Assembly (NCBI GenBank): GCA_038236995.1
Contig: JBBRZE010000003.1
Span: 62,001 to 126,000, forward strand
Length of the DNA stretch: 64,000 nucleotides
Direction: 5' to 3'
From: JAAFHB01 sp038236995
GTDB taxonomy: Bacteria > Bacteroidota > Bacteroidia > Bacteroidales > Prolixibacteraceae
Below are positions 35,498 through 44,088 of the stretch, piece by piece. Position 1 is the first letter of the stretch. Each line of letters starts with the position of its first letter. Both the position numbers and the translations under genes were made by a program. The notes under the pieces are model-generated. The model had not been told where the DNA came from. It made no database searches and saw only the letters and a program-made list of their open reading frames with translations.

Positions 35498-36745
35498 GTG
35501 GATATTTTTGAAAAATTCAAAACAGATAAGGGCAGCCTTGGTCAATACCAGAAAGAAGCGCATGGTTATTTTTCATTTCCTAAATTAGAAGGTGAAATCG
35601 GTTCCAGAATGAAATTCAGGGGCAAAGAGGTACTTAACTGGAGTCTGAACAACTATTGTGGTCTGGCTAATCACCCCGAGGTAAGAAAAGCGGATGCTCT
35701 TGCAGCAGCTAAATATGGTCTTGCCTACCCAATGGGAGCACGAATGATGACAGGACAAACCAGCATGCACGAAGAATTGGAACGACAACTGGCCAGCTTC
35801 GTCAGTAAACCAGATTCATTTTTGCTTAATTTCGGTTACCAGGGTATGGTTTCCATTATTGATGCAATTTGTGGTCGGAACGATGTGATCGTTTATGATG
35901 CCGAAGCTCATGCATGTATTCTTGACGGCGTCAGGTTGCATATGGGGAAACGCTTTGTTTTTCAGCACAACGATATGGACAGCCTTCGGAAACAATTGGA
36001 ACACGCCACTACTTTAGCTCAAAAAACGGGCGGAGGTATTCTTGTAATTTCAGAAGGTGTTTTTGGTATGGCTGGTGACCTTGGGAAAATAGATGAGATT
36101 GTTTCGCTGAAAAGTGATTTTAATTTCAGGTTACTTGTTGATGATGCCCACGGTTTTGGAACAATGGGTTCCACAGGTGCAGGAACAGGAGAACACTTTG
36201 GAGTACAGGATGGTATTGATATGTATTTTGGAACATTTGCCAAAGCAATGGCAGGTATTGGCGCTTTCATCGCAAGCAGTGAAGAAGTATGTGATTACCT
36301 ACGCTACAATATGCGTTCGCAGATATTTGCAAAATCACTTCCGATGGCAATGGTATTGGGATTACTTAAACGTCTTGAGCTGATCCGTACAGAACCTGAA
36401 TTAAGAGAAAAACTTTGGACGATTGTCCGCGCTCTGCAGTCAGGCTTGAAAGCAGAGAACTTCGATTTAGGCGTAACCAATTCACCCGTTACACCTGTTT
36501 ATCTTTCAGGAAGTGTACCGGAAGGGACTAACGTTATCATGGATCTTCGTGAGAACTACAATATTTTCTGTTCGGGGGTTATATATCCGGTTATTCCTAA
36601 AGGTCAGTTATTGCTACGTCTTATTCCAACGTCAATACATACAATCGAAGATGTCGAATATACGATTAAAGCTTTCTCCGAAGTCCGGAAAAATCTTGAA
36701 GCTGGGAAATATGCCGGCACTAAAATTACACAGGTTTCACAATAA
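35498..36745 (+). CDS. spt: Serine palmitoyltransferase-like alpha-oxoamine synthase
   Basis: PLP enzyme that condenses serine with a fatty acyl-CoA, the first step of sphingolipid synthesis, a hallmark of Bacteroidota. The 415-residue protein fits the bacterial SPT group: Schiff-base Lys249 in FGTFAKAMAG, cofactor residues His138 (DAEAHAC) and Asp215/His218 (VDDAHGFG), and the substrate segment NYCGLANHPEV near the N-terminus. 2-Amino-3-ketobutyrate CoA ligase is the close alternative; the FAKAMAGIGAF form and YPMGARMMTG favour SPT. It starts at a GTG and is a single gene with its own promoter and terminator. Confidence 0.85.
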   Translation: MDIFEKFKTDKGSLGQYQKEAHGYFSFPKLEGEIGSRMKFRGKEVLNWSLNNYCGLANHPEVRKADALAAAKYGLAYPMGARMMTGQTSMHEELERQLASFVSKPDSFLLNFGYQGMVSIIDAICGRNDVIVYDAEAHACILDGVRLHMGKRFVFQHNDMDSLRKQLEHATTLAQKTGGGILVISEGVFGMAGDLGKIDEIVSLKSDFNFRLLVDDAHGFGTMGSTGAGTGEHFGVQDGIDMYFGTFAKAMAGIGAFIASSEEVCDYLRYNMRSQIFAKSLPMAMVLGLLKRLELIRTEPELREKLWTIVRALQSGLKAENFDLGVTNSPVTPVYLSGSVPEGTNVIMDLRENYNIFCSGVIYPVIPKGQLLLRLIPTSIHTIEDVEYTIKAFSEVRKNLEAGKYAGTKITQVSQ

Positions 36746-36760
36746 GATATTTAAATACAT

Positions 36761-36796
36761 AAAAAATGCCTCTCGTTTTCGGGAGGTATTTTTTTT
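36761..36796. terminator. Terminator between serine palmitoyltransferase and trxB
   Basis: A-run, then TGCCTCTCG / CGGGAGGTA stem (36767-36775 with 36780-36788, two G-T pairs) with a TTTT loop, then eight T. It serves the plus-strand gene and, less perfectly, trxB from the other side. Confidence 0.8.
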
Positions 36797-36823
36797 ACTA
36801 TAAAGAAATCATTAACCTGATCC

Positions 36824-37825
36824 CTATTTTTTTTCAGAGAGATATCTTTCAGCATCAATTGCAGCTTTACAACCCGATCCGGCAGCAGTAACGGCCTGAC
36901 GATATACATGATCCATCACATCGCCACAGGCAAATACTCCTTCAATATTTGTTTTTGAGGAGTCACCAATTGTCTTTATATATCCAACTTCATTAGTGTC
37001 GATAAATTGTTTGAAAATCTCTGAATTAGGTACATGCCCAATAGCGAGAAAGAATCCATCGACATTGATTTTTACTTCCTTCTCACCTGCTTCACCTTTA
37101 TTCTTGATAAGCGTAACCCCTTCAACAACTCCTGCTCCAAATAATCCTTTGGTCTGATGCTTCCACAAAATTTCAATATTCGGAGTTTTTAGGGTCCTAT
37201 CCTGCATCACTTTCGAAGCTCTTAAAACATCGCGACGAACAATCAGGTATACTTTTTTGCAAAGACCGGCAAGGTAAATTGCTTCCTCGCAGGCCGTATC
37301 ACCACCACCAACTACGGCAACATCTTTCCCTTTATAAAAAAACCCGTCGCAGGTTGCACAGGCAGAAACACCAGAACCCGCGTATTTCTGCTCATCTTCA
37401 AGTCCCAGATATTGCGCAGTGGCGCCGGTGGCAATAATAACTGTATCTGCTTCAATAACCTTTTCACTGTCAATTATAATTTTATGAATAGATCCTGAAA
37501 AATCTGCAGCAGTTGCAAGCCCCCACCGAACATCAGTTCCAAATCTTACTGCCTGAGCCTTTAAATCTTCCATCATAACAGGTCCGGTAACTCCCTGTGG
37601 ATATCCGGGAAAGTTTTCAACTTCTGTAGTGGTGGTTAACTGTCCTCCAGGCTGCAATCCTTCGTACAACACGGGATTCAAATTAGCGCGTGCAGCATAA
37701 ATAGCAGCAGTAAATCCGGCAGGCCCTGAACCAATAATCAAACATTTTACATGTTCTGATTTCCCATCAGGCTTAACACTTTTTGGCTGATTTTCAGCAA
37801 TATTCATAGGCTTAAATAATTCCAT
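36824..37825 (-). CDS. trxB: Thioredoxin-disulfide reductase
   Basis: FAD enzyme passing NADPH electrons to thioredoxin; cytoplasmic. The 333-residue protein has the FAD loop GSGPAG (32-37), redox pair Cys156/Cys159 in CATCDG, the NADPH loop GGGDTA (173-178) and the C-terminal FAD motif ACGDVMD. The N-terminus is 20-25 residues longer than usual, and Met7 (37807) is an alternative start. It could supply reduced thioredoxin to the cysH enzyme encoded 9 kb away (pathway knowledge, not a physical link). Confidence 0.94.
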   Translation of the reverse strand: MELFKPMNIAENQPKSVKPDGKSEHVKCLIIGSGPAGFTAAIYAARANLNPVLYEGLQPGGQLTTTTEVENFPGYPQGVTGPVMMEDLKAQAVRFGTDVRWGLATAADFSGSIHKIIIDSEKVIEADTVIIATGATAQYLGLEDEQKYAGSGVSACATCDGFFYKGKDVAVVGGGDTACEEAIYLAGLCKKVYLIVRRDVLRASKVMQDRTLKTPNIEILWKHQTKGLFGAGVVEGVTLIKNKGEAGEKEVKINVDGFFLAIGHVPNSEIFKQFIDTNEVGYIKTIGDSSKTNIEGVFACGDVMDHVYRQAVTAAGSGCKAAIDAERYLSEKK

Positions 37826-38097
37826 TTGTTCTGATATTTATATTTTCTCAAAGTTAAATTAAATTTCAATAACCGCAATAATTGCTAGTGTAAATTAATT
37901 TCGTTTTCAATCGTATCACAGTAGAACATGATAAAAACCCTTTTGTTTAAGAAAGTATAATGAAACACCAATGATTTTGCGCTTCGCAAACACAAAGGAA
38001 GTTAAAATAGGTGTTCCATCAGAAAATTAAAAAAATATTATCCACAGGTGAAACGTAATGCAACCTTCTTTATTTTGGATAAATTGATTCGAAATAT
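37826..38097. other. Intergenic region between trxB and tRNA-Pro
   Basis: About 270 bp without coding signal. The promoter of the tRNA begins at its end. Nothing else recognised. Confidence 0.5.
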
Positions 38098-38127
38098 TTG
38101 CAAAAAGGAAAAAGCAGATTACTTTTG
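38098..38127 (+). promoter_or_regulatory. Promoter of tRNA-Pro
   Basis: TTG at 38098-38100, 19-bp spacer, then TACTTTTG at 38120-38127, a full match to the phylum's promoter consensus, about 30 bp before the mature tRNA end. Confidence 0.65.
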
Positions 38128-38156
38128 CTACCGCGTTAAAAGAAACGCACATAATT

Positions 38157-38232
38157 CGGGGTGTAGCTCAGCTTGGTTTAGAGTACTCGTCTGGGGGGCG
38201 AGGGGTCGCAAGTTCAAATCCTGTCACCCCGA
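38157..38232 (+). tRNA. tRNA-Pro (anticodon GGG)
   Basis: Cloverleaf of 76 nt. Acceptor CGGGGTG (38157-38163) pairs with CACCCCG (38225-38231), with discriminator A. D stem GCTC/GAGT, anticodon stem CTCGT/GCGAG with loop CTGGGGG and anticodon GGG at 38193-38195, T arm GCAAG-TTCAAAT-CCTGT with one A-C mismatch. No CCA is encoded, as is usual in the phylum. A proper promoter and terminator flank it. Confidence 0.95.
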
Positions 38233-38246
38233 CTATTTATTATCAG

Positions 38247-38279
38247 AGGGTTAGACATTAATGTCTGACCCTATTTTTT
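38247..38279 (+). terminator. Intrinsic terminator of tRNA-Pro
   Basis: AGGGTTAGACA/TGTCTGACCCT stem (38247-38257 with 38262-38272, one G-T pair), TTAA loop and six T after one A. A textbook terminator 15 bp past the tRNA. Confidence 0.9.
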
Positions 38280-38326
38280 ACTACTCCCGACCGATTCCCG
38301 ACATTTTCCGCATAGTTACACCTTCC

Positions 38327-38452
38327 TTAGGGTAATTTAAGGCAACGAACGAGCTCAGCAATTTCTTTATTGGTTTTATTTTGGTAACGACTCATCTCAA
38401 AAATCTTCCGGCTTTTGTCTTGAAGATTTACAAGTGTAGACTGAATGATTTG
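38327..38452 (-). pseudogene. Possible fragment of an ECF sigma factor (region 4)
   Basis: A 41-codon open stretch bounded by stops reads TLVNLQDKSRKIFEMSRYQ, then NKTNKEIAELV. This matches the sigma region 4 pattern LP-x-K-x-R-x-I-F-x-x-S-R, then NKEIAE, of FecI-like factors in this phylum. The match breaks off after ELV, within the helix-turn-helix, and no region 2 is found upstream. Likely a decayed remnant next to the tRNA gene. Confidence 0.5.
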
Positions 38453-38733
38453 TTAAATCTCCGCGATCGGTAGTTTTAGATTTCTGGACTTACCGTTTGG
38501 AATTTTTGCCGCATTGTCTCCAATGTGGCAGATTATATCCAATGCAGTGAGATCGTTGGCTATTTGTAAAACGTATCAGCGAGAATTGGAACATTACCCG
38601 TTTATTGAAGTTCACATTGATCCTGCGAGCCAGTTCAAAACCTTTTTGATGAATAATCTGTTCTACATGCCGAAGCATACAGGCATGGAATGATTCGTTT
38701 CTTTGACTCAGGATACTTCACCATAAAAAAACA
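38453..38733. other. Non-coding stretch before the flavin oxidoreductase
   Basis: No gene supported. Short open frames on the minus strand lack recognisable motifs. Together with the sigma fragment it looks like decayed coding DNA downstream of the tRNA. Confidence 0.4.
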
Positions 38734-39729
38734 ATGAATAAAATACCCTTATCGGTCCTTGAACTGGCGACAGTTGTTGAAGGAGGAAATCTACGAACCG
38801 CCATCGAACGGACTGTTGAAGTAGCTCAACATACCGAATCTTTGGGATACAAACGTATCTGGGTGGCAGAACATCATAATATCGAATATATAGCAAGCTC
38901 TGCGACCGCGGTATTAATTGGACAGGTTGCCTCAAAGACAAATACAATCCGGGTTGGATCAGGTGGAATCATGCTGCCGAATCATAGTCCTTTGGTAATT
39001 GCAGAACAATTTGGAACATTAGAAACTATTTATCCCGGAAGAATTGATCTTGGTTTAGGGAGAGCGCCAGGTACAGATCAGCTTACAGCGATGGCACTAA
39101 GACGCAATAATATGAACACAACGAGTGATTTCCCAAACGATATTAAACAATTGCAGACCTATTTCAGTAAGGAGAACAGTTCTTCAAGAGTTCGTGCTTT
39201 CCCGGGTGAAGGATTAGATATACCGCTGTGGATACTGGGTTCCAGTACTGACAGCGCCTACCTTGCAGCACAAATGGGATTGCCGTATGCGTTTGCAGCT
39301 CATTTTGCACCGGCGCAATTCCGGATGGCGATTGATATTTACCGTAATAATTTCAGATCATCCAAACAGTTAAAACAGCCTTATGTAATGGCATGTATAA
39401 ATGTGATTGCTGCTGAAACTGATGACGAAGCCGATTTTTTGATTTCAAGTCTTATCAAATTATTCATTGGATTGGTTACCAACACGCGCAAACCAATTCA
39501 GCCACCAGGATTATTGCCAGATAGTTATCGTATTCCTGATGTAAATTCTGTAGTAAAGAGTATGATGGCCTGTTCTTTTACAGGTAGCAGGGATACTTTG
39601 CGAAAAAATCTGTCCCAATTTATTGCAGAAACGAGAGTCGATGAATTGATGGTTTCGAGTAACCTATTTGACAGGGAAGCAAAGATGAAATCATTTTCCA
39701 TTCTTCATGAAGCCATGGATGACAAGTAA
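38734..39729 (+). CDS. LLM-class (luciferase-like) flavin-dependent oxidoreductase
   Basis: 331-residue TIM-barrel monooxygenase of the bacterial luciferase superfamily, the MsnO8-like group. The N-terminus starts with IPLSVLELATVVEGG, then has the flavin-domain landmark RIWVAEHHN, VRVGSGG-like IRVGSGGIMLPNHSPL and the turn GRIDLGLGRAPGTD. The mid segment PLWILGSSTDSAYLAAQMG is also typical. The substrate is not predictable; it would need reduced FMN from a partner. It stands alone, surrounded by decayed sequence. Confidence 0.88.
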   Translation: MNKIPLSVLELATVVEGGNLRTAIERTVEVAQHTESLGYKRIWVAEHHNIEYIASSATAVLIGQVASKTNTIRVGSGGIMLPNHSPLVIAEQFGTLETIYPGRIDLGLGRAPGTDQLTAMALRRNNMNTTSDFPNDIKQLQTYFSKENSSSRVRAFPGEGLDIPLWILGSSTDSAYLAAQMGLPYAFAAHFAPAQFRMAIDIYRNNFRSSKQLKQPYVMACINVIAAETDDEADFLISSLIKLFIGLVTNTRKPIQPPGLLPDSYRIPDVNSVVKSMMACSFTGSRDTLRKNLSQFIAETRVDELMVSSNLFDREAKMKSFSILHEAMDDK

Positions 39730-39977
39730 CGGATCCATGCTTTTAGTCTTTTTTGATTTCGCCTTACCCGTTCTAAGTTTTGTCACTTTGTCGCAGTAGC
39801 TGATAAATAGTCTGCTTCACACAGATCGTTGATTATTCCTGAATAGTATCAGTGTCGATTAAGGCTGCATGGGCAATTGTAAGACGATAAAGCTTCGGGA
39901 GCTCTAAAGGTTTATTCAATATCACACGCCGTCCTGTGACTTTTCAACCTGGAGATCAGTTATCCTGAATAAAAAAT
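39730..39977. other. Non-coding stretch after the flavin oxidoreductase
   Basis: No gene or strong structure seen. Probably part of the same decayed region as the fragment that follows. Confidence 0.4.
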
Positions 39978-40101
39978 AAGTATCAAGTGTTATAATCCTT
40001 GCAGGTCCAACAAAAAAGAGGATGTAATTGATCTAGAAGCACTTTCGGATAATCATTGCCGATTTATTGAAAATTCTGAAGACATTCTGTCGTCATATTA
40101 A
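39978..40101 (+). pseudogene. Possible remnant of tRNA 2-selenouridine synthase (MnmH/SelU)
   Basis: With one frame change the sequence reads KYQV, then IILAGP, then KKEDVIDLEALSDNHC before a stop at 40099-40101. This resembles the MnmH core, where a strand and P-loop are followed by G-x-x-VIDLE-x-LA-x-H, but with the P-loop and the GSAFG part missing. Too short and degraded to be certain. Confidence 0.3.
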
Positions 40102-40106
40102 AAGTT

Positions 40107-40139
40107 AAAAAGGACAGAACCGGGCGGCTCTATCCTTTT
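40107..40139. terminator. Bidirectional terminator-like hairpin
   Basis: AAAAGGACAGAACC/GGCTCTATCCTTTT stem (40108-40121 with 40126-40139, two mismatches), GGGC loop, A-run on one side and T-run on the other. It lies between decayed sequence and the VOC gene cluster. Confidence 0.65.
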
Positions 40140-40162
40140 GCAAAAATAACTCACAGAATTAA

Positions 40163-40190
40163 ACCTGATAATTATTGCCAATTATCAGGT
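40163..40190 (-). promoter_or_regulatory. Perfect hairpin downstream of the VOC gene
   Basis: ACCTGATAATT/AATTATCAGGT, a perfect 11-bp inverted repeat with a 6-nt loop, 23 bp past the VOC-gene stop. AT-rich without a clear U-tract; a probable 3' structure of the minus-strand transcript. Confidence 0.5.
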
Positions 40191-40212
40191 CTCAATCATT
40201 CGCTTGTTAGGA

Positions 40213-40695
40213 TTAACTGTGTACAGACATCATTGTGTTCATTCGTTTTTGCAATTCGTCGAACGAAATATCCTCTATGTGCGTATTAATTGTCCATTTA
40301 TGCCCAAAAGGATCTGTAAGGCTCCCAGCACGGTCGCCATAGAATTGATCTTTTACTACCATTTCTCCATTTGGTTTTGCACCCTCCTTGAGTGCCTTCG
40401 CATATACGTCATCTACATCTTCAACATACAGGCAAAGGCTGACAGCTGAATCGCCAATTGTTGATGGGCTTAAATTTCTCCACTGTTCATTCTCTTCGGC
40501 AATCATAATTTTTGAATCACCGATTTCGATCTCTGCATGTGCAATGGTGGATCCATCCGGCATATAAATTTCCCCAACTACCTTTGCACCAAAAGCTTTT
40601 TTGTAAAACTCGATTGCTTTCGCCGCACCTTTAATGTTCAGATAAGGGGTAAGTGAGTGATACCCCTTTGGAATCGCTTGTACCTTCGTTGTCAT
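40213..40695 (-). CDS. VOC family (PhnB/glyoxalase-like) protein
   Basis: 160 residues with the paired beta-alpha-beta-beta-beta modules of the vicinal oxygen chelate fold: GYHSLTPYLNIKGAAKAIEFYKKAFG style start, DGSTIAHAEIEIGDSKIMIAEEN, and the closing FYGDRAGSLTDPFGHKW. PhnB-like members have lost or changed the metal site in many cases, so no reaction can be assigned; resistance or detoxification is only a family-level guess. First of a minus-strand cluster of small-molecule proteins controlled from the divergent GlxA-type regulator. Confidence 0.88.
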   Translation of the reverse strand: MTTKVQAIPKGYHSLTPYLNIKGAAKAIEFYKKAFGAKVVGEIYMPDGSTIAHAEIEIGDSKIMIAEENEQWRNLSPSTIGDSAVSLCLYVEDVDDVYAKALKEGAKPNGEMVVKDQFYGDRAGSLTDPFGHKWTINTHIEDISFDELQKRMNTMMSVHS

Positions 40696-40716
40696 GATTT
40701 TTAATTTTAAAAGTTA

Positions 40717-41286
40717 TTAATAAACTACTTGATAATGAAGACAAACAACTCCTGACGCAAAAGTATTATTTGACAGGAGTTTGAGTTTGATTGTGTGCTT
40801 AAGATCATTAAACAGGGGAAGGCCTTCCCCCAGCAGGATTGGATTTACGAACAGCCAGTAGTCGTCAATTAAATTTTCTACCATTAATGTATGAGCAAGT
40901 GTCGGACTCCCAAACATAATGATCTCTTTGCCGGGCCCTTCTTTTAATTTCCGAATTTCAACTGCAAGATTTTCACTGATAACTTCTGCATCATTAAGAT
41001 CTCTCTCTTTCAATGTCTTAGACACGACAATTTTCTGAACGTGATTATACCATGCTGAATGCTCCAGGTCATGTTTAGTTGCATTTGGATTGTCAGCGGC
41101 AGTCGGCCAGTAACTTTCCATTATTTGGTAAGTTCCCCTGCCATATAGTGCTGTATCGGATTCCCTGGTTCGTTGTAAGGCACAGTCGAACATCTCTTTA
41201 TCTATATTAATCCAATCCATTTTCCCTTTTGAGTCGGTGGTAAAACCATCCAGGGAGGTATGCATAAATAGTACTAATTTTCTCAT
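40717..41286 (-). CDS. Dihydrofolate reductase-like (RibD C-terminal) protein
   Basis: 189 residues of the RibD-C/DHFR-like family: N-terminal strand and loop KLVLFMHTSLDGFTTD, GRGTYQIMESYWP (about 48-60), and the NADPH-contact region IIMFGSPTLAHTLM, ending with GEGLPLF. Members reduce pterin-like or riboflavin-precursor compounds, but the stand-alone versions in Bacteroidota are of unknown substrate. It is 21 bp from the VOC gene and probably in the same unit. Confidence 0.85.
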   Translation of the reverse strand: MRKLVLFMHTSLDGFTTDSKGKMDWINIDKEMFDCALQRTRESDTALYGRGTYQIMESYWPTAADNPNATKHDLEHSAWYNHVQKIVVSKTLKERDLNDAEVISENLAVEIRKLKEGPGKEIIMFGSPTLAHTLMVENLIDDYWLFVNPILLGEGLPLFNDLKHTIKLKLLSNNTFASGVVCLHYQVVY

Positions 41287-41355
41287 ATCATAAAATCCTT
41301 CATCGATTTATTATAGACATATTAAATTCTGAAGTGAAGTCACCTGGACTTCACT

Positions 41356-41565
41356 TCAGATTAAAACTTCGGCATAGAAGCCATGTTGCTTAAGTAATTT
41401 AAGAATGCTTTGAACAGAAATACTTTCCGCTTCGACTCTCAATATTTTATCACAATCCTCCAAATCAAAATTGATATCTCCATCAGGAACATGACTCTTA
41501 ATTCGATGAATGAGCATTTGAGATTGCTCCGGTCGCTCAACATTTGTTTTGAAAACCTCTACCAT
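41356..41565 (-). CDS. Small HMA-like conserved hypothetical protein, 69 aa
   Basis: Short cytoplasmic protein whose pattern of strands and helices (MVEVFKTNV, helix, GDINFDLEDCDKILRVEAES, helix, GFYAEVL) resembles a ferredoxin-like heavy-metal-associated fold. The CxxC metal motif is absent: only one Cys, in LEDCDKIL. It may be a regulatory or partner-binding domain. It lies between the RibD-like and GyrI-like genes on the same strand. Confidence 0.7.
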   Translation of the reverse strand: MVEVFKTNVERPEQSQMLIHRIKSHVPDGDINFDLEDCDKILRVEAESISVQSILKLLKQHGFYAEVLI

Positions 41566-41577
41566 TTGAATGCTCCT

Positions 41578-41997
41578 TTAGTTTTTGTTATCGTCAAGTC
41601 TCACCATGCAGCGTACATCCTTATCGTTCAGATACCATTCCAGGCAGTACCCGTTTGGGTCGATATCCGGTTGAGAAATTAACATTTGAAAAGCATTGCC
41701 GATGCCCGGTAAATCCTTCATAAAGTCAGTGCGGTCGACAAACATATACGTCCCTTTTTTTATAACAAAAGTTTCACATCCCAATTTTTCTGCTTCGCCT
41801 TTGTGCGCCTCTTCCCTCGCGGCCTTATAAACGATCTCGCCGCGCTCATTGGGGCGTGATATACCAAATTGACGTCCCTTTTCAGCAATGGGCACAATTG
41901 AATGCAATTGATAAAATGCATCCATGATCCCATCAGGAAATGATTTTGCAGTTATGCACAGGACTTTAATATCTTTATCCAAATTAATAGTTTCCAT
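41578..41997 (-). CDS. GyrI-like small-molecule-binding protein
   Basis: 139 residues from the ATG at 41997 (an upstream ATG 42 bp earlier adds a Lys-rich tail that looks non-native). It contains DIKVLCITAKSFPDGIMDAF, YKAAREEAHKGEAEKLG and the closing CLEWYLNDKDVRCMVRL. The layout resembles the GyrI/effector-binding (BmrR C-domain) fold without a DNA-binding part. Likely binds an amphipathic compound. The gene is 46 bp from the double VOC gene. Confidence 0.6.
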   Translation of the reverse strand: METINLDKDIKVLCITAKSFPDGIMDAFYQLHSIVPIAEKGRQFGISRPNERGEIVYKAAREEAHKGEAEKLGCETFVIKKGTYMFVDRTDFMKDLPGIGNAFQMLISQPDIDPNGYCLEWYLNDKDVRCMVRLDDNKN

Positions 41998-42043
41998 GGT
42001 CTGTTTTTTATTGATTTCCACTAAAACTGTATTCAACATCTCA

Positions 42044-42991
42044 CTACTGAAGATCGTAAGCTTGTTGTAAGGTATTGATATCGATCTTTTTCATTTGAAG
42101 CATGGCTTGCATTACTCTTCCTGATTTCACAGCATCAGGGTCACTCAGCAATTCACCAAGAACTGATGGCACTACCTGCCACGACAGGCCAAATTTGTCC
42201 TGTAGCCAACCGCATTGTTGCGCCCCTTCGTAACCACCTTCTGCTAATTTTCCCCAGTAATAATCAAGTTCATCCTGTGTTTCACAACTCACAACCAGAG
42301 ACATAGCCGGGTTAAAATTATAGGATAGTAAAGTATGGCTGTCCATTGCGACGAACTCCTGTCCATTAAGCCTAAATTTGGCGTGTACAACAGAACCTTC
42401 TGGTCCTTCGCCTGCTTTATAGCGCTCCAACTGGATAATGTCAGAATTTTCAAACACTGAGGTATAAAAACGGATCGCTTCTTCTGCTTTTTTATGCTGC
42501 TCGCCTGTAAACATCAGGCATGGAGCAATTTTTTGTATTCTGCCCGGAAGTATCAATTGCCACGATACACCATATTTATCCTTCACCCATCCGTATTTTT
42601 CACTGAACGGATATTTATTGAGCTCCATGAAGATTTCACCTCCATCTGACAGCTTGTCCCACAACCTGTCAATTTCTTTGGTGTTGTCACAATTTACGAA
42701 AAAGGATATGGTCGGATTAATATTAAAAACAGGACCACCGTTTATTGCAATAAATTCCTGCCCTTCGATCTGAAAGGACACTGTCATGACAGTTCCTTTT
42801 TCTCTTCCAGAGGCTTTTGCCCCTTCTTCTCCATAACGGGAAACAATTTTAATCTTTGAGTTATTAAAAAGGGTGGCATAAAAATTCACAGCCACTTCAG
42901 CTTCTTTATCAAACCACAGAAAAGGAGTAATTTTCTGGAAATCTGTTCCTCGTATTTTTGATACTGGTTCTGTTATAATTTGCGTTTCCAT
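42044..42991 (-). CDS. Tandem PhnB-type VOC protein (two glyoxalase-like domains)
   Basis: 315 residues made of two successive PhnB/3-demethylubiquinone-methyltransferase-like VOC domains. Domain 1 (about 14-150) has KITPFLWFDKEAEVAVNFY and GWVKDKYGVSWQLILP; domain 2 (about 155-295) has KIAPCLMFTGEQHKKAEEAI and GWLQDKFGLSWQVVPS. The repeated W-x-x-D-K-x-G-x-S-W-Q is the family signature. The frame is open 183 bp further up to an ATG overlapping the divergent regulator gene; the METQ start at 42991 is preferred. Adjacent and divergent to the GlxA regulator. Confidence 0.85.
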   Translation of the reverse strand: METQIITEPVSKIRGTDFQKITPFLWFDKEAEVAVNFYATLFNNSKIKIVSRYGEEGAKASGREKGTVMTVSFQIEGQEFIAINGGPVFNINPTISFFVNCDNTKEIDRLWDKLSDGGEIFMELNKYPFSEKYGWVKDKYGVSWQLILPGRIQKIAPCLMFTGEQHKKAEEAIRFYTSVFENSDIIQLERYKAGEGPEGSVVHAKFRLNGQEFVAMDSHTLLSYNFNPAMSLVVSCETQDELDYYWGKLAEGGYEGAQQCGWLQDKFGLSWQVVPSVLGELLSDPDAVKSGRVMQAMLQMKKIDINTLQQAYDLQ

Positions 42992-43116
42992 GGTTTTTGT
43001 TTTAAACATTTTTGAATTAAACAAATTTAATTCAGAATGGTTATAAATAAAATGACGTAAGAGCCAAATTAAGGGGCATTTAAGACAAACAAGTTTTTTC
43101 ACTAAAAAATTTGAAA

Positions 43117-44088
43117 ATGAAAAATTTAGGGTTAATAGTACCACTTGATTATAAGCTATTAAGCATTGCTGCAATCCTGGATGTTTTTGATTCTGTTAAC
43201 AAGATCTATGTGGAGAATCATCGCGACCCACCTCTTGGAATTAATATCATTCAAACACCGGATCAAATTAAAAAGGAATGTAATTCATTTCATGGATATC
43301 CTGTAATATCCATTACATCCGACTATGTTGCTGACATAGTACTGATACCCTCATTTACAACCTCCAACGTTAATGATACGATCTCTAAAAATCATAAATT
43401 TATCCCCTGGATACAAGAACAGTTTAGTGCAGGCGCCGAAATTGCCAGTTTCTGTACCGGTGCTTTTTTATTTGGAGCGACCGGTTTACTCAATGGGAAA
43501 ACGGCTACAACACATGTAGATGCAAGTAGCGCATTTGCTTCTTCATTTCCACTGGTTTTGGTTAAACCCGATCAAACAGTTACGGCCGATGGGAGGTGCT
43601 ATACCAGCGGAGGTTCCACTTCTACATTTCAGTTGCTGGTCCTCCTTATTCAAAAATATTGCGGTAATGATATTGCCATCAGAATTGCTAAAATTTTCGC
43701 AATCGATCTGGATCGTTATACGCAGAGCTATTTTAGCACTTTCAGGCCAAATTACACTCATAATGATGATTTGGTAATGCGCGTTCAACGTGAAATAGAA
43801 ACCAATTACGTCGACATAAATACAATTGACGATGTAATCAAAGACTTGCCTGCAAGCCGCAGAAATATTGTCAGGCGGTTTAAAAAAGAGACCGGAATAC
43901 CTCCTATTGAGTATTTACAAAATATCCGGATTGAAACTGCAAAGCGGCAATTGGAGCAAACCAATCATAGTATCTCAGAAATAATATTTGGTACCGGCTA
44001 TGCGGATCCGAAGTCATTCCGCAAAATATTTCATAAGTTAGTTGGTATGAAACCGATGGAATACAGGGATAAATTCAAGGTAAAGTAG
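43117..44088 (+). CDS. GlxA-family transcriptional regulator (DJ-1/PfpI + AraC HTH)
   Basis: 323 residues: an N-terminal DJ-1/PfpI-like domain (about 4-175, with EIASFCTGAFLFGATGLLNG around the nucleophile-elbow cysteine and TTHVDASSAF) fused to a C-terminal AraC helix-turn-helix (about 215-320, RRNIVRRFKKETGIPPIEY and ISEIIFGTGYADPKSFRKIF). It starts at the ATG at 43117, six bp after a possible TTG. Divergent from the VOC/GyrI/RibD cluster, so it probably regulates those genes in response to a small molecule; this pairing recurs in Bacteroidota. Confidence 0.88.
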   Translation: MKNLGLIVPLDYKLLSIAAILDVFDSVNKIYVENHRDPPLGINIIQTPDQIKKECNSFHGYPVISITSDYVADIVLIPSFTTSNVNDTISKNHKFIPWIQEQFSAGAEIASFCTGAFLFGATGLLNGKTATTHVDASSAFASSFPLVLVKPDQTVTADGRCYTSGGSTSTFQLLVLLIQKYCGNDIAIRIAKIFAIDLDRYTQSYFSTFRPNYTHNDDLVMRVQREIETNYVDINTIDDVIKDLPASRRNIVRRFKKETGIPPIEYLQNIRIETAKRQLEQTNHSISEIIFGTGYADPKSFRKIFHKLVGMKPMEYRDKFKVK

